Assembly: GCF_030815585.1 (NCBI RefSeq)
Contig: NZ_JAUSWY010000001.1
Location: 992,001-1,056,000 of the forward strand
Direction of reading: 5' to 3'
DNA length: 64,000 nt
From: Arthrobacter pascens
GTDB lineage: Bacteria; Actinomycetota; Actinomycetes; Actinomycetales; Micrococcaceae
The notes beneath the pieces are model-generated. The model saw only the letters and a list, made by a program, of their open reading frames with translations. It searched no databases and had not been told where the DNA came from. Below, piece after piece: positions 9,218 to 18,016 of this stretch (position 1 is the first letter of the stretch; the number at the start of each line of letters is the position of its first letter). The translations under genes and the position numbers were made by a program.

Positions 9218-9638
9218 CCCAGGGGACTGCCGAACAGATCCCCGCGGTGCGGACGCGGTTTTCTGTTCTTCGGCTCTGCGGTTTTTGCGGTTTCCCGCAC
9301 GCCGTTTGCAGCCACGCCCCGGTTCGGCCGACGGATTCTGGCTCTGGAAACACGTGCGCCGGCGCACTCTTCTCAAACAGAAGAAATAGGGCCATCATTC
9401 TTGCAATGCCTGTGCAGAACTGGCAAAGGTCTCGGGTTGAGGAGAGGGGGCTGAACGTACCTTCTGGTCCTTCGTTGGTGAATCACCACGGGAGACCAGA
9501 TCCGCGCCCCGTTAGGGCGACTTCGTCCCGCTCGGTATAGCGCGGTTTCGCCAGCGCCGCCTTGCACGAGAGCTCCGAAAACGGTGGGCCAAGGACAGCT
9601 GCTGGAAGCCACAATTCCTACGGCGAAAGGCCACCGAG
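9218..9638. other. 421-bp intergenic region with predicted RNA hairpins
   Basis: No convincing reading frame. A nested hairpin is visible at 9464-9499 (CTGGTC pairing with GACCAG, enclosing TGGTG-AAT-CACCA), followed by a small hairpin at 9505-9519 (CGCCC/GGGCG). It could be a long structured leader of the lipoprotein gene at 9639 or a small RNA; it matches no riboswitch class that I recognise. Confidence 0.35.
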
Positions 9639-10646
9639 ATGCTACAGCCCCACGAACGAATAACAGCCTTGGGTTCCGCTCTCATGCTGTTTCTCATGAC
9701 ATCCATACTGGCGTCGTGTGCCGCGCCCAATGCGGCCCCGGACACAACCACAGGGGCCCCGGCCTCGGCATCGCCTGCGGGGACGCCGACGGCGTCGGAG
9801 ACTTCGTCGCCTGCAGTTTCGCCCACCCCGACACCGAGCGGCCCGGAGCTCTGCGGGCCAGGCTCCGCCATCGCCTACGACCCCGCTGCCTTCCAGTCGA
9901 CACCCAAGATAGACAACAAGTGGTTTCCGCTGACAGCCGGCATGCAGTACACGACCACGGGCACGGTCACGAATGCAGAAGGCACTACTGAGCGCACGGT
10001 GATCCACTCCGTGACCGGACTGACCAAAGTGATCAACGGCGTGAAGACCCAGGTGTTGTGGGACCAGGACCTCGCGGACGGGGAGCTGGTGGAATCCGAA
10101 CTGGCTTTCTTTGCCCAGACGGAAAGTGGGGCCGTCTGGCTCTTCGGGGAGTATCCGGAAGAGTTTGAGGGCGGCGAATTCATCGGGGCGCCGAACACCT
10201 TCATCAGCGGCATCTCCGAGGCCGAGGCGGGGATCGCGATGCGGGTCGAGCCCCGGATCGACACACCGAGCTATGTGCAGGCGCACGCGCCTGCAGTGGG
10301 CCTCCTGGACTGTGGGGACGTCGTCCAGGAGCACGAGAAAGTATGTGTTCCCACGGGATGTTACGACGACGTGCTGGTGATTGATGAACACAACCCGCTG
10401 GAACCGGGAGTAGGTCACATGCGGAAGTTCTATTCGGCAGGCACGGGCCTGGTGAGGGTGACAGCCGTTGGCGGCGATAACCAGGAGACCTTGGACCTCG
10501 TCAAAGCGGAACAGCTCTCAGGCGCCCAGCTCGACTTCGTCAACCAGGAGGCATTGAAGCTCGACCAGCACGCCTACGAGGTCAGCACGAGCGACTACGC
10601 CAAGACAGCCCCTGCCGAGGTAGCAGCTGAGACCTCCGGCGGCTAG
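9639..10646 (+). CDS. Secreted lipoprotein of unknown function
   Basis: 335 aa with a signal peptide and lipobox ASCAA (lipid Cys near residue 27), a Thr/Ala/Pro/Ser linker to about residue 68, then a globular domain starting with a NKWFPLTAGMQY-type segment. That segment resembles a family of uncharacterised actinobacterial exported proteins with an NPxFPLxPG-like start. Four further cysteines (ELCGPG, LDCGD, VCVPTGCY) could form two disulfides. The start ATG follows GAAAGG at 10 nt. No enzyme motif is recognised and its neighbours give no clue. Confidence 0.75.
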   Translation: MLQPHERITALGSALMLFLMTSILASCAAPNAAPDTTTGAPASASPAGTPTASETSSPAVSPTPTPSGPELCGPGSAIAYDPAAFQSTPKIDNKWFPLTAGMQYTTTGTVTNAEGTTERTVIHSVTGLTKVINGVKTQVLWDQDLADGELVESELAFFAQTESGAVWLFGEYPEEFEGGEFIGAPNTFISGISEAEAGIAMRVEPRIDTPSYVQAHAPAVGLLDCGDVVQEHEKVCVPTGCYDDVLVIDEHNPLEPGVGHMRKFYSAGTGLVRVTAVGGDNQETLDLVKAEQLSGAQLDFVNQEALKLDQHAYEVSTSDYAKTAPAEVAAETSGG

Positions 10647-10692
10647 CGAGAGACTTCGGGATACCCGGCCGCCGGACCAAGGCAGCCCGGCG

Positions 10693-11934
10693 TCAGACAG
10701 GTTCCACCGAGATGGCCACCCGGTCCTCCCCGATGCGGGTCAGGACCAGGGTGGCTGTTTTGCTTCCTGTTTTCTTGCTGGCGTTCTTCCCTGTGTTTTT
10801 CCCTGCCGGGAGCAGCTGCTTGCGCAGCTCCTCCGGAGTGACCGCAGTGCCGCGCTTCTTGATGTCCAACACTCCGACGCCGTTCTCCTTCACCCAGGCC
10901 TTGAGCGCCTTGACGTTGTACGGCATTACTTCCAGGACCTTGTAGGCCCGCGCGAAGGGGGTATCCACAAGTTCCGGCGCACAGATGTAGGCGATGTGCT
11001 CATCCACCAGGTGCCCGCCCAGCTGAAGCGCGACGTCGGCCACCAGGCCTGCCCGGATCACGGCACCATCGGGTTCGTACAGATAGCCCTCTGCCGGACC
11101 CACAGGCGCTGCCGGACCGCCGTCGAAGTCTTCTGCGCTGGTGATCTCGGCGGCGCCCTGTGTGCCGAGCAACAGCGCGGCCCGGCGGATTCCGGGCCGG
11201 CTCACGGAGTTGAACCACAGCGTCACCTCGGTGACATCGCCGCCCACGGAAACCCATTGCGCCTCACAGCCCGCGGGAACTGAATCGTGCGGCATGCCGG
11301 GGCCCATTTTGACTCCGACCGCACGGCCGGTCGCCGCGAGGGATTCCACAAAGGAGAGCGGCGGGGAAAACGCCTCAGGGTCCCAGATCCGTTTGGTTCC
11401 CGAGGTGGAGGTAACACGGCGCGCGGGGTCCAGCCAGACGCCGTCGACACCGTCCAGCGGTACCGTCATGGCATCGGAGTGCACCACGGTGGCATTCGGA
11501 AAAGGAATGAGGTTCACAGTGGCGCAGGCTGCTGTGGTTTCGTCCATTTCCACTGCGGTGACGGTGATGCCCATGGATGCTAGCGCCAATGAATCGGCAG
11601 CAAGCCCGCAGCCAAGGTCCGCCACGTGGCTGATGCCGGCCTGCGCAAACCGTTCCGCGTGCCGGGCCGCGACGTTCAGCCGGGTGGCCTGCTCCAGGCC
11701 GGCCTGGGTAAACAGCATCTGCCGGGCGAACTCGCCGAATTTCAGCTCAGCTTTGGTGCGCAGCCTGGACTGGGTGAGGACCGCGGACACCAGGGCGGGG
11801 GAGTGCCCGGCTTTGCGGAGGGAAGAATTGAGTTCGAAAGCCCTGTCCTCCCGGTAGGGACCCAGGGACGCCAGCAGCTCCCAGCCTTCGCTGGTGAGCA
11901 GTGGGGCGATCTGGTCCTGCGGTGCTTGAGCCAT
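10693..11934 (-). CDS. Class I SAM-dependent methyltransferase with THUMP-like C-terminal domain
   Basis: 413 aa. The central SAM-binding motif VADLGCGLAADSLALA (residues about 106-121) is followed by VTAVEMDE and by a LDPARR motif at the position of the catalytic tetrapeptide. The C-terminal third (KVLEVMPYNVKALKAWVKEN onward) is the THUMP-like domain, ending with a Lys-rich insert and a short strand. The family is annotated as an RNA or base methyltransferase without a proven substrate. The ATG lies 7 nt after a TAGGCT -10 element, and the gene is divergent from the small membrane protein gene. Confidence 0.85.
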   Translation of the reverse strand: MAQAPQDQIAPLLTSEGWELLASLGPYREDRAFELNSSLRKAGHSPALVSAVLTQSRLRTKAELKFGEFARQMLFTQAGLEQATRLNVAARHAERFAQAGISHVADLGCGLAADSLALASMGITVTAVEMDETTAACATVNLIPFPNATVVHSDAMTVPLDGVDGVWLDPARRVTSTSGTKRIWDPEAFSPPLSFVESLAATGRAVGVKMGPGMPHDSVPAGCEAQWVSVGGDVTEVTLWFNSVSRPGIRRAALLLGTQGAAEITSAEDFDGGPAAPVGPAEGYLYEPDGAVIRAGLVADVALQLGGHLVDEHIAYICAPELVDTPFARAYKVLEVMPYNVKALKAWVKENGVGVLDIKKRGTAVTPEELRKQLLPAGKNTGKNASKKTGSKTATLVLTRIGEDRVAISVEPV

Positions 11935-11941
11935 GGGTTCA

Positions 11942-11947
11942 AGCCTA
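11942..11947 (-). promoter_or_regulatory. -10 element of leaderless methyltransferase gene
   Basis: TAGGCT on the minus strand, 7 nt before the ATG at 11934. Confidence 0.55.
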
Positions 11948-11975
11948 GTGGAGGAGCACCGCGGCGAGTTCCCGA

Positions 11976-11981
11976 TATGGT
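11976..11981 (+). promoter_or_regulatory. -10 element of leaderless small membrane protein gene
   Basis: TATGGT with a 7-nt gap to ATG 11989. Only 28 bp separate it from the opposing -10, so the two promoters must overlap. Confidence 0.5.
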
Positions 11982-11988
11982 TGAAGGC

Positions 11989-12375
11989 ATGGAAGACAGC
12001 GCAGGCACCCAGCCGTCCGAACAGCCCCGATCCGCGAACCCGGACCTGGTGAGGTTCGCGCGGCCTGCACTGATCGCAGGGGCTGCCGTGGCCGTCGTCT
12101 GCATCGCGCTCCTGGTGATTATCTTCTTCCTGGACACCTTCAACGCCACTATCTACTCCGTGGGCGGCAAGAACATCCAGGATGCCACGGACGAGGCACG
12201 GGACATCCGGGGCCTTTACGCCGGGGCCCGGATTGGCGGCATCATCCTCCTGGTGATTTCACTGCTTGCCGCCGCGGGCGGCGCAGTGGTGCTGTACCTC
12301 AAGCGCGGCACAGGGCTTGAGGACGGCAACGAAGGCGACGAAGACGTGGATTTCGACGACCTCGCCGGACGCTGA
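11989..12375 (+). CDS. Small membrane protein, unknown function
   Basis: 128 aa with two predicted transmembrane helices (about residues 27-49 and 82-105) separated by a short extracytoplasmic segment containing YSVGGKNIQDATDEARD, and an acidic C-terminal tail (EDGNEGDEDVDFDDLAGR). No family is recognised with certainty. The start is set by the -10 element 7 nt upstream; an in-frame ATG at 11977 lies inside that element. It is convergent with the DMT transporter gene, 2 bp apart. Confidence 0.7.
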   Translation: MEDSAGTQPSEQPRSANPDLVRFARPALIAGAAVAVVCIALLVIIFFLDTFNATIYSVGGKNIQDATDEARDIRGLYAGARIGGIILLVISLLAAAGGAVVLYLKRGTGLEDGNEGDEDVDFDDLAGR

Positions 12376-12377
12376 GG

Positions 12378-13295
12378 TCAGGGCCGTCTGGCGGACGGAA
12401 TACCGGGTGTTTCGCCCATGCCGTCCGGCTTGTCGGTGGGCCGCTTCCTGAGGCCAGTCAGCAGCACGCCGGAAATCACCAGGATCCCGCCAAGGATCTG
12501 CGGAACAGTGATGGGATTGCCCAAAAGCAGGGTGATGACGGCGGTGAACACAACGATCAGGTTCAGGTAGTTCCCGGCGTTTGCCGCCGTCGTGGTTTTC
12601 AGCGCGAGGTTCCACAGGAGGTAGGCACCCAGCGAGGGGAACAATGCGATGAAGGCCACCGACCATCCTTCGGCCGCCGTTGCCGGAAGCCGGACACCGG
12701 AAACGAGTGCGACGGGGGCGAGCAGCACCACCGCCATGGCCACCTGGATGGCCGTGGCGGTGATGACAGGGAGCTTCAGCCGGCGGGCGATGATGGTGTA
12801 GAACGCCCACGTGGTAATGGCCCCAAGCATCAGCAGCTCCCCGGTGTTAACGCCAAAGCCCAGCAGCCGCCGGGGGTCTCCGTCCGTGAGAACCAGGAGC
12901 ACGCCCACCAGGCCAAGGCCAATGCCGAACCAGCTGAGGGGACGCGGCCTGTCGCCCAGCATGAGAACAGCCAGCAGCAGAATCAGCGCCGGGTTCGCTG
13001 CGCCGATCAGCGAGGCGTTGATCGCGGATGTGTGTTCCAGTGCGGAGTAGAGAAGCAGCGTGTACCCGGTCATGCCCAAAACACTCAGGAGTAGAAGCGT
13101 GGGCCAGCGGCGGAGCACGGCCGACCAATCGGGGCGCTCCACAAAACCGGCAAGGACCAGCAGCGGGACGGCAGCCAGTGCCCAGCGCCAGAAAGTGACG
13201 TCGATCGGCGTCATGGAAGCCATGGCCACCTGGCCCACCACAAGGTTCCCTGACCAGAAGAGATTGGCCAGGATCAGGTAAACAGACGCTCTCAC
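12378..13295 (-). CDS. EamA/DMT-family transporter
   Basis: A ten-helix drug/metabolite transporter with two EamA repeats; the first begins VYLILANLFWSGNLVVGQ, a typical DMT N-terminus with SGN. 305 aa as expected. The substrate is unknown; family members export amino acids, nucleosides or quaternary compounds. The start GTG at 13295 stands 6 nt after a TAGATT -10 element. Its promoter is back to back with the groES control region. Confidence 0.85.
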   Translation of the reverse strand: MRASVYLILANLFWSGNLVVGQVAMASMTPIDVTFWRWALAAVPLLVLAGFVERPDWSAVLRRWPTLLLLSVLGMTGYTLLLYSALEHTSAINASLIGAANPALILLLAVLMLGDRPRPLSWFGIGLGLVGVLLVLTDGDPRRLLGFGVNTGELLMLGAITTWAFYTIIARRLKLPVITATAIQVAMAVVLLAPVALVSGVRLPATAAEGWSVAFIALFPSLGAYLLWNLALKTTTAANAGNYLNLIVVFTAVITLLLGNPITVPQILGGILVISGVLLTGLRKRPTDKPDGMGETPGIPSARRP

Positions 13296-13301
13296 CGCTT
13301 G

Positions 13302-13307
13302 AATCTA
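13302..13307 (-). promoter_or_regulatory. -10 element of leaderless DMT transporter gene
   Basis: TAGATT on the minus strand, 6 nt before GTG 13295. Confidence 0.55.
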
Positions 13308-13383
13308 CACCGGAAGCCTTGCTGGATTCAGGGTGGGGTTCTCCGGCCGCTACCCCGAACCAGGGTTCGCCGAAGACGAAATA

Positions 13384-13410
13384 CTGGCACTCGCCTTGAC
13401 CGAGTGCTAA
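13384..13410. promoter_or_regulatory. CIRCE operator 1 (HrcA site)
   Basis: CTGGCACTC, 9-nt spacer, GAGTGCTAA: one perfect and one slightly divergent half of the CIRCE inverted repeat bound by the repressor HrcA. The spacer contains the -35 hexamer of the groE promoter. Confidence 0.85.
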
Positions 13411-13425
13411 CCACTTACATAGAGT
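13396..13425 (+). promoter_or_regulatory. groES-groEL promoter
   Basis: TTGACC (13396-13401), 18-nt spacer, TAGAGT (13420-13425). The expected start of transcription near 13432 falls in the second CIRCE, so HrcA would cover both the -35 element and the start site. Confidence 0.7.
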
Positions 13426-13430
13426 CTTCA

Positions 13431-13457
13431 TTAGCACTCTCCCTAGGAGGGTGCTAA
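13431..13457. promoter_or_regulatory. CIRCE operator 2 (HrcA site)
   Basis: TTAGCACTC, 9-nt spacer, GGGTGCTAA; matches the CIRCE consensus at all but one position. It is about 110 bp upstream of groES. Confidence 0.88.
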
Positions 13458-13567
13458 CACATGAAGAGCTGCCAGCCAGGCTGCTGCCGGCACCGCGACG
13501 ACGGTTTGCCAGCCGGGCGCCACAGTTTTCCAGTCCATAAATTTGCTGACGAAAAGGAGAGGTCCGA

Positions 13568-13864
13568 GTGTCGGTCTCTATTAAGCCTCTTGAGGATCGT
13601 ATTGTTGTCCGCCCGCTCGAAGCCGAGCAGACCACGGCTTCCGGCCTGGTTATCCCGGACTCCGCACAGGAGAAGCCGCAGGAAGGCGAAGTTGTTGCAG
13701 TAGGCCCCGGCCGCTTTGACGACAACGGCAACCGCGTTCCGCTCGACGTCGCTGAAGGCGACGTCGTTATCTACTCGAAGTACGGCGGAACCGAAGTCAA
13801 GCACAGCGGCGCCGAGTACCTCGTGCTGTCCGCCCGCGACGTTCTGGCGATCGTCGTAAAGTAA
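13568..13864 (+). CDS. groES: Co-chaperonin GroES
   Basis: The 10-kDa lid of the GroEL chaperonin, 98 aa. It opens with [17 protein letters not shown], contains the mobile loop ([11 protein letters not shown]) and the [15 protein letters not shown] segment. GTG start with AAAGGAG 7 nt upstream. It is first gene of the groES-groEL operon under double CIRCE control; a strong hairpin separates it from groEL. Confidence 0.97.
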   Translation: MSVSIKPLEDRIVVRPLEAEQTTASGLVIPDSAQEKPQEGEVVAVGPGRFDDNGNRVPLDVAEGDVVIYSKYGGTEVKHSGAEYLVLSARDVLAIVVK

Positions 13865-13871
13865 CTCTTGG

Positions 13872-13935
13872 ACCCCGCGCAGCTGACTCGTCTTTCATGT
13901 CTGACGATGTCAGCAGCGCGGGGTTTCTGTCTTTG
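13872..13935 (+). terminator. Intercistronic hairpin between groES and groEL (attenuator-like)
   Basis: A stem of 16 bp with a single mismatch (13872-13887 with 13909-13924) that extends by TCGTC/GACGA across a one-base bulge, closed by a 10-nt loop. It is followed by TTTCTGTCTTT, which resembles a weak intrinsic terminator. It could allow partial readthrough to groEL or mark a processing site. Confidence 0.65.
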
Positions 13936-13936
13936 A

Positions 13937-15559
<1,623 letters not shown>

Positions 15560-15581
15560 GCTGCAGCCTCCGCGCAACAAG

Positions 15582-15612
15582 AACCGGTCCAGCATCCGCT
15601 GGGCCGGTTTTT
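15582..15612 (+). terminator. Intrinsic terminator of groES-groEL
   Basis: AACCGGTCCAGC, loop ATCC, GCTGGGCCGGTT, followed by TTT: a 12-bp stem with one G-T wobble. Confidence 0.85.
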
Positions 15613-15636
15613 GTGTGCGCCGGGCCGGCTACCGCC

Positions 15637-16236
15637 TTAAGTGCCCATCTCCTGCGTCTCGACGTCGCCCGCGCGCTCATAGACCAGCGACACTGCTCCC
15701 TTCGGAAAGCTGCGCGCCGGCTCGGCGAGGCGGAAGGAAGCGGGGACGGTCCCGGCGTCGAAGAGGCGCTTGCCCTGCCCGAGGGTGACCGGATAGAGCC
15801 AGAAGTGGAGGCGGTCGATCACGTCGGCCGCAAGCAGCGAACGGATGAGGACGCCGCTGCCGAACATGTGCACCTGGTGGTACTCCTCCCGGAGCCGACC
15901 CGCGGCCGCGGCGTCTGGCAGCACCGTGGTGCCCGCCCAGCTTGGATCCGTCAGCGTGCTGGAGACGACGAACTTGGGCACCCGGTTGAGCGTGCCGCCG
16001 ATCTCGTCGGACTGGTGGGGCCAGTAGGCAGCGAAGATGTCGTAGGTCTTCCGGCCGAGAAGCAGGGCATCGATGCGGGCGATCTCTTCGCCGATGGCAG
16101 CGCCGGCCTCGTCATCGGATACCGGCGCCTGCCAGCCACCGAAGGCGAAGCCGCCCTCGGGGTCCTCCTCTCGGCCGCCGGGGCCCTGGTAGACGCCGTC
16201 GAGGGTGATGAACAGGTTCGCGACGATGATTCCCAT
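15637..16236 (-). CDS. Dihydrofolate reductase-family protein (RibD C-terminal type)
   Basis: 199 aa of the RibD_C/DHFR-like superfamily: start IIVANLFITLDGVYQGPGG, a DALLLGRKTYDIF motif, and a late GSGVLIRSLLAADVIDRL segment typical of this group. Such proteins bind NADPH, but their substrates are mostly unknown; it is not the housekeeping FolA. Start ATG 16236 is chosen because conservation begins there; an in-frame ATG at 16257 is possible and neither has a good ribosome binding site. It is divergent from the LigB-type ligase, and together they look like a gene pair inserted after groEL. Confidence 0.82.
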   Translation of the reverse strand: MGIIVANLFITLDGVYQGPGGREEDPEGGFAFGGWQAPVSDDEAGAAIGEEIARIDALLLGRKTYDIFAAYWPHQSDEIGGTLNRVPKFVVSSTLTDPSWAGTTVLPDAAAAGRLREEYHQVHMFGSGVLIRSLLAADVIDRLHFWLYPVTLGQGKRLFDAGTVPASFRLAEPARSFPKGAVSLVYERAGDVETQEMGT

Positions 16237-16299
16237 GCGTCCAGTCTGGAACTGCATTCCGGCCCTGTCCAGCATCAGCTGGCGTGGCAGACTGGTGCC

Positions 16300-17823
16300 A
16301 TGCTGCTCGACGAGCTCGTGAGAACCGCGGATGCCGTCGCGTCAACCCGCTCCCGGCTGGCGAAGGTCGATGCACTGGCCGACCTGCTGCGCCGGCTCGA
16401 GCCCGAGGAGATCGCGACGGCCGTGGGCCTGCTCATCGCCAAGCCGCGGCAGGGCCGGGTAGGGATCGGCTGGCGCGGCATGGCAGCGGCCATGGGGGAG
16501 CCGGCCGCCGAGCCGAGTCTTACTGTCGCTGACCTCGATGCAGCGCTGGATCGGCTGCTCGTCACCGCAGGCGCTGGATCGGCCGCGGAGCGCGCCGCGA
16601 CCCTCCGGTTGCTCACGGCGGCAGCCACCGAGCGCGAGCAGGCATTCATCGCTGGCGTGCTGCTCGGTGAACTGCGTACCGGTGCGCTTGAGGGGGTTCT
16701 GACGGATGCGGTTGCCCGCGCCGCGGGTCGGCCCGTCGGCGCTGTACGCCGGGCAGCCATGCTCTCCGGCGATCTTGGCGGGACCGCCCTCTTGGCGGTC
16801 ACAGGCACGGCGGCCCAACTCGATGCCGTCGGTCTCGTCGTCGGACGTCCCGTGCAGCCCATGCTCGCCTCAACCGCGGGCAGCGCAGGCGCGGCGCTGG
16901 AGGCCACGGGGGAGGCATCCGTGGAATACAAGCTCGACGGCGCTCGGATCCAGGTGCATCGGCTCGGCGATGAGGTGCGCATCTATACCCGCACCCTGGC
17001 CGAGGTGACCCACCGGCTGCCCGAGGTGGTGGAGGTGGTGCGCGGACTGCCGGTGCGCGACGTGATCCTCGACGGCGAGACCCTGGCCCTCGACGAGGAC
17101 GGCGGACCGCGGCCTTTCCAGGAGACGATGTCGCGGTTCGGGGCGGACGCCGCGCGCAGCACGTTGCTTCATCCCTGGTTCTTCGACGTGCTGCACATCG
17201 ACGGGCGCGACCTGCTCGACGAGCCGCTGGCCACGCGAATCGGCGTTCTCGAACGCATCGCCCCCCGGTACCGGATCCCCGGGGAGATCACGGCGGATGC
17301 GGCCGTTGCTGAGAGAGTGTCGCGGGATGCGCTCGCCGCGGGCCATGAGGGCGTGGTGGTGAAAGCCGTCGGATCGGCCTACGCGGCCGGTCGGCGTGGT
17401 TCCAACTGGGTCAAGGTGAAGCCTGTGCTCACCTACGACCTGGTGGTGCTCGCCTGCGAGTGGGGGTCGGGACGGCGCACCGGGCTGCTGTCGAACCTGC
17501 ACCTCGGAGCCCTCGACCCGAGCGGCGAGTTCGGCGAACCCGGCGGCTACGTGATGGTGGGCAAGACCTTCAAGGGCCTCACGGACGCGCTGCTGCGCTG
17601 GCAGACTGAGAGGTTCCAGGAGCTTAAGATGCGGCGCACGGCGGGCACCGTCTGGGTTGAGCCTGTCACCGTGGTGGAGATCGCGATTGACGGCGTGCAG
17701 CATTCCTCGCGTTATCCGGGCGGGATCGCCCTTCGGTTCGCACGCGTCAAGCGCTACCGCGACGACAAGACGACGGCGGAGGCTGACACCATTCAGACCC
17801 TGCGCGCGCTGCTGCGTTCGTAG
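16300..17823 (+). CDS. ligB: ATP-dependent DNA ligase (LigB type)
   Basis: 507 aa, the same length as mycobacterial LigB. The adenylated lysine K211 lies in motif I EYKLDGARIQVHR; motif III-like WFFDVLHIDGRDLL, motif IV EGVVVKA and motif V NWVKVKP follow, with a C-terminal OB-fold domain. The N-terminal 200 residues form the DNA-binding domain. It seals nicks using ATP; in actinobacteria it is an accessory to the essential NAD-dependent LigA. Codon choice shows many GCGGATGC-type words, unlike the flanking operons, a weak hint of transfer from another actinobacterial family. Confidence 0.92.
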   Translation: MLLDELVRTADAVASTRSRLAKVDALADLLRRLEPEEIATAVGLLIAKPRQGRVGIGWRGMAAAMGEPAAEPSLTVADLDAALDRLLVTAGAGSAAERAATLRLLTAAATEREQAFIAGVLLGELRTGALEGVLTDAVARAAGRPVGAVRRAAMLSGDLGGTALLAVTGTAAQLDAVGLVVGRPVQPMLASTAGSAGAALEATGEASVEYKLDGARIQVHRLGDEVRIYTRTLAEVTHRLPEVVEVVRGLPVRDVILDGETLALDEDGGPRPFQETMSRFGADAARSTLLHPWFFDVLHIDGRDLLDEPLATRIGVLERIAPRYRIPGEITADAAVAERVSRDALAAGHEGVVVKAVGSAYAAGRRGSNWVKVKPVLTYDLVVLACEWGSGRRTGLLSNLHLGALDPSGEFGEPGGYVMVGKTFKGLTDALLRWQTERFQELKMRRTAGTVWVEPVTVVEIAIDGVQHSSRYPGGIALRFARVKRYRDDKTTAEADTIQTLRALLRS

Positions 17824-18016
17824 CCGCATGAGGAGGAATCCTTCGGGCCAGCCGCATCCGATGCCGCGGCGAATGACACCAGAATCAGGTCTCCACGTGG
17901 CACCTGCGGACCGCTTGTGCCGGCTCTTCAGCGGGCGTACCGTGGCGCTTATTACCGTGGCTTGAGGAGTGACGGGAGCCGCTCCGGCGTGCCGGGTGGT
18001 GTCCGAAGGAGGCAGG

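Noticed and set aside
9247..9540. 97-residue ORF in the gap before the lipoprotein gene
   Set aside because: Irregular composition, no ribosome binding site and it crosses the hairpins; no family recognised.
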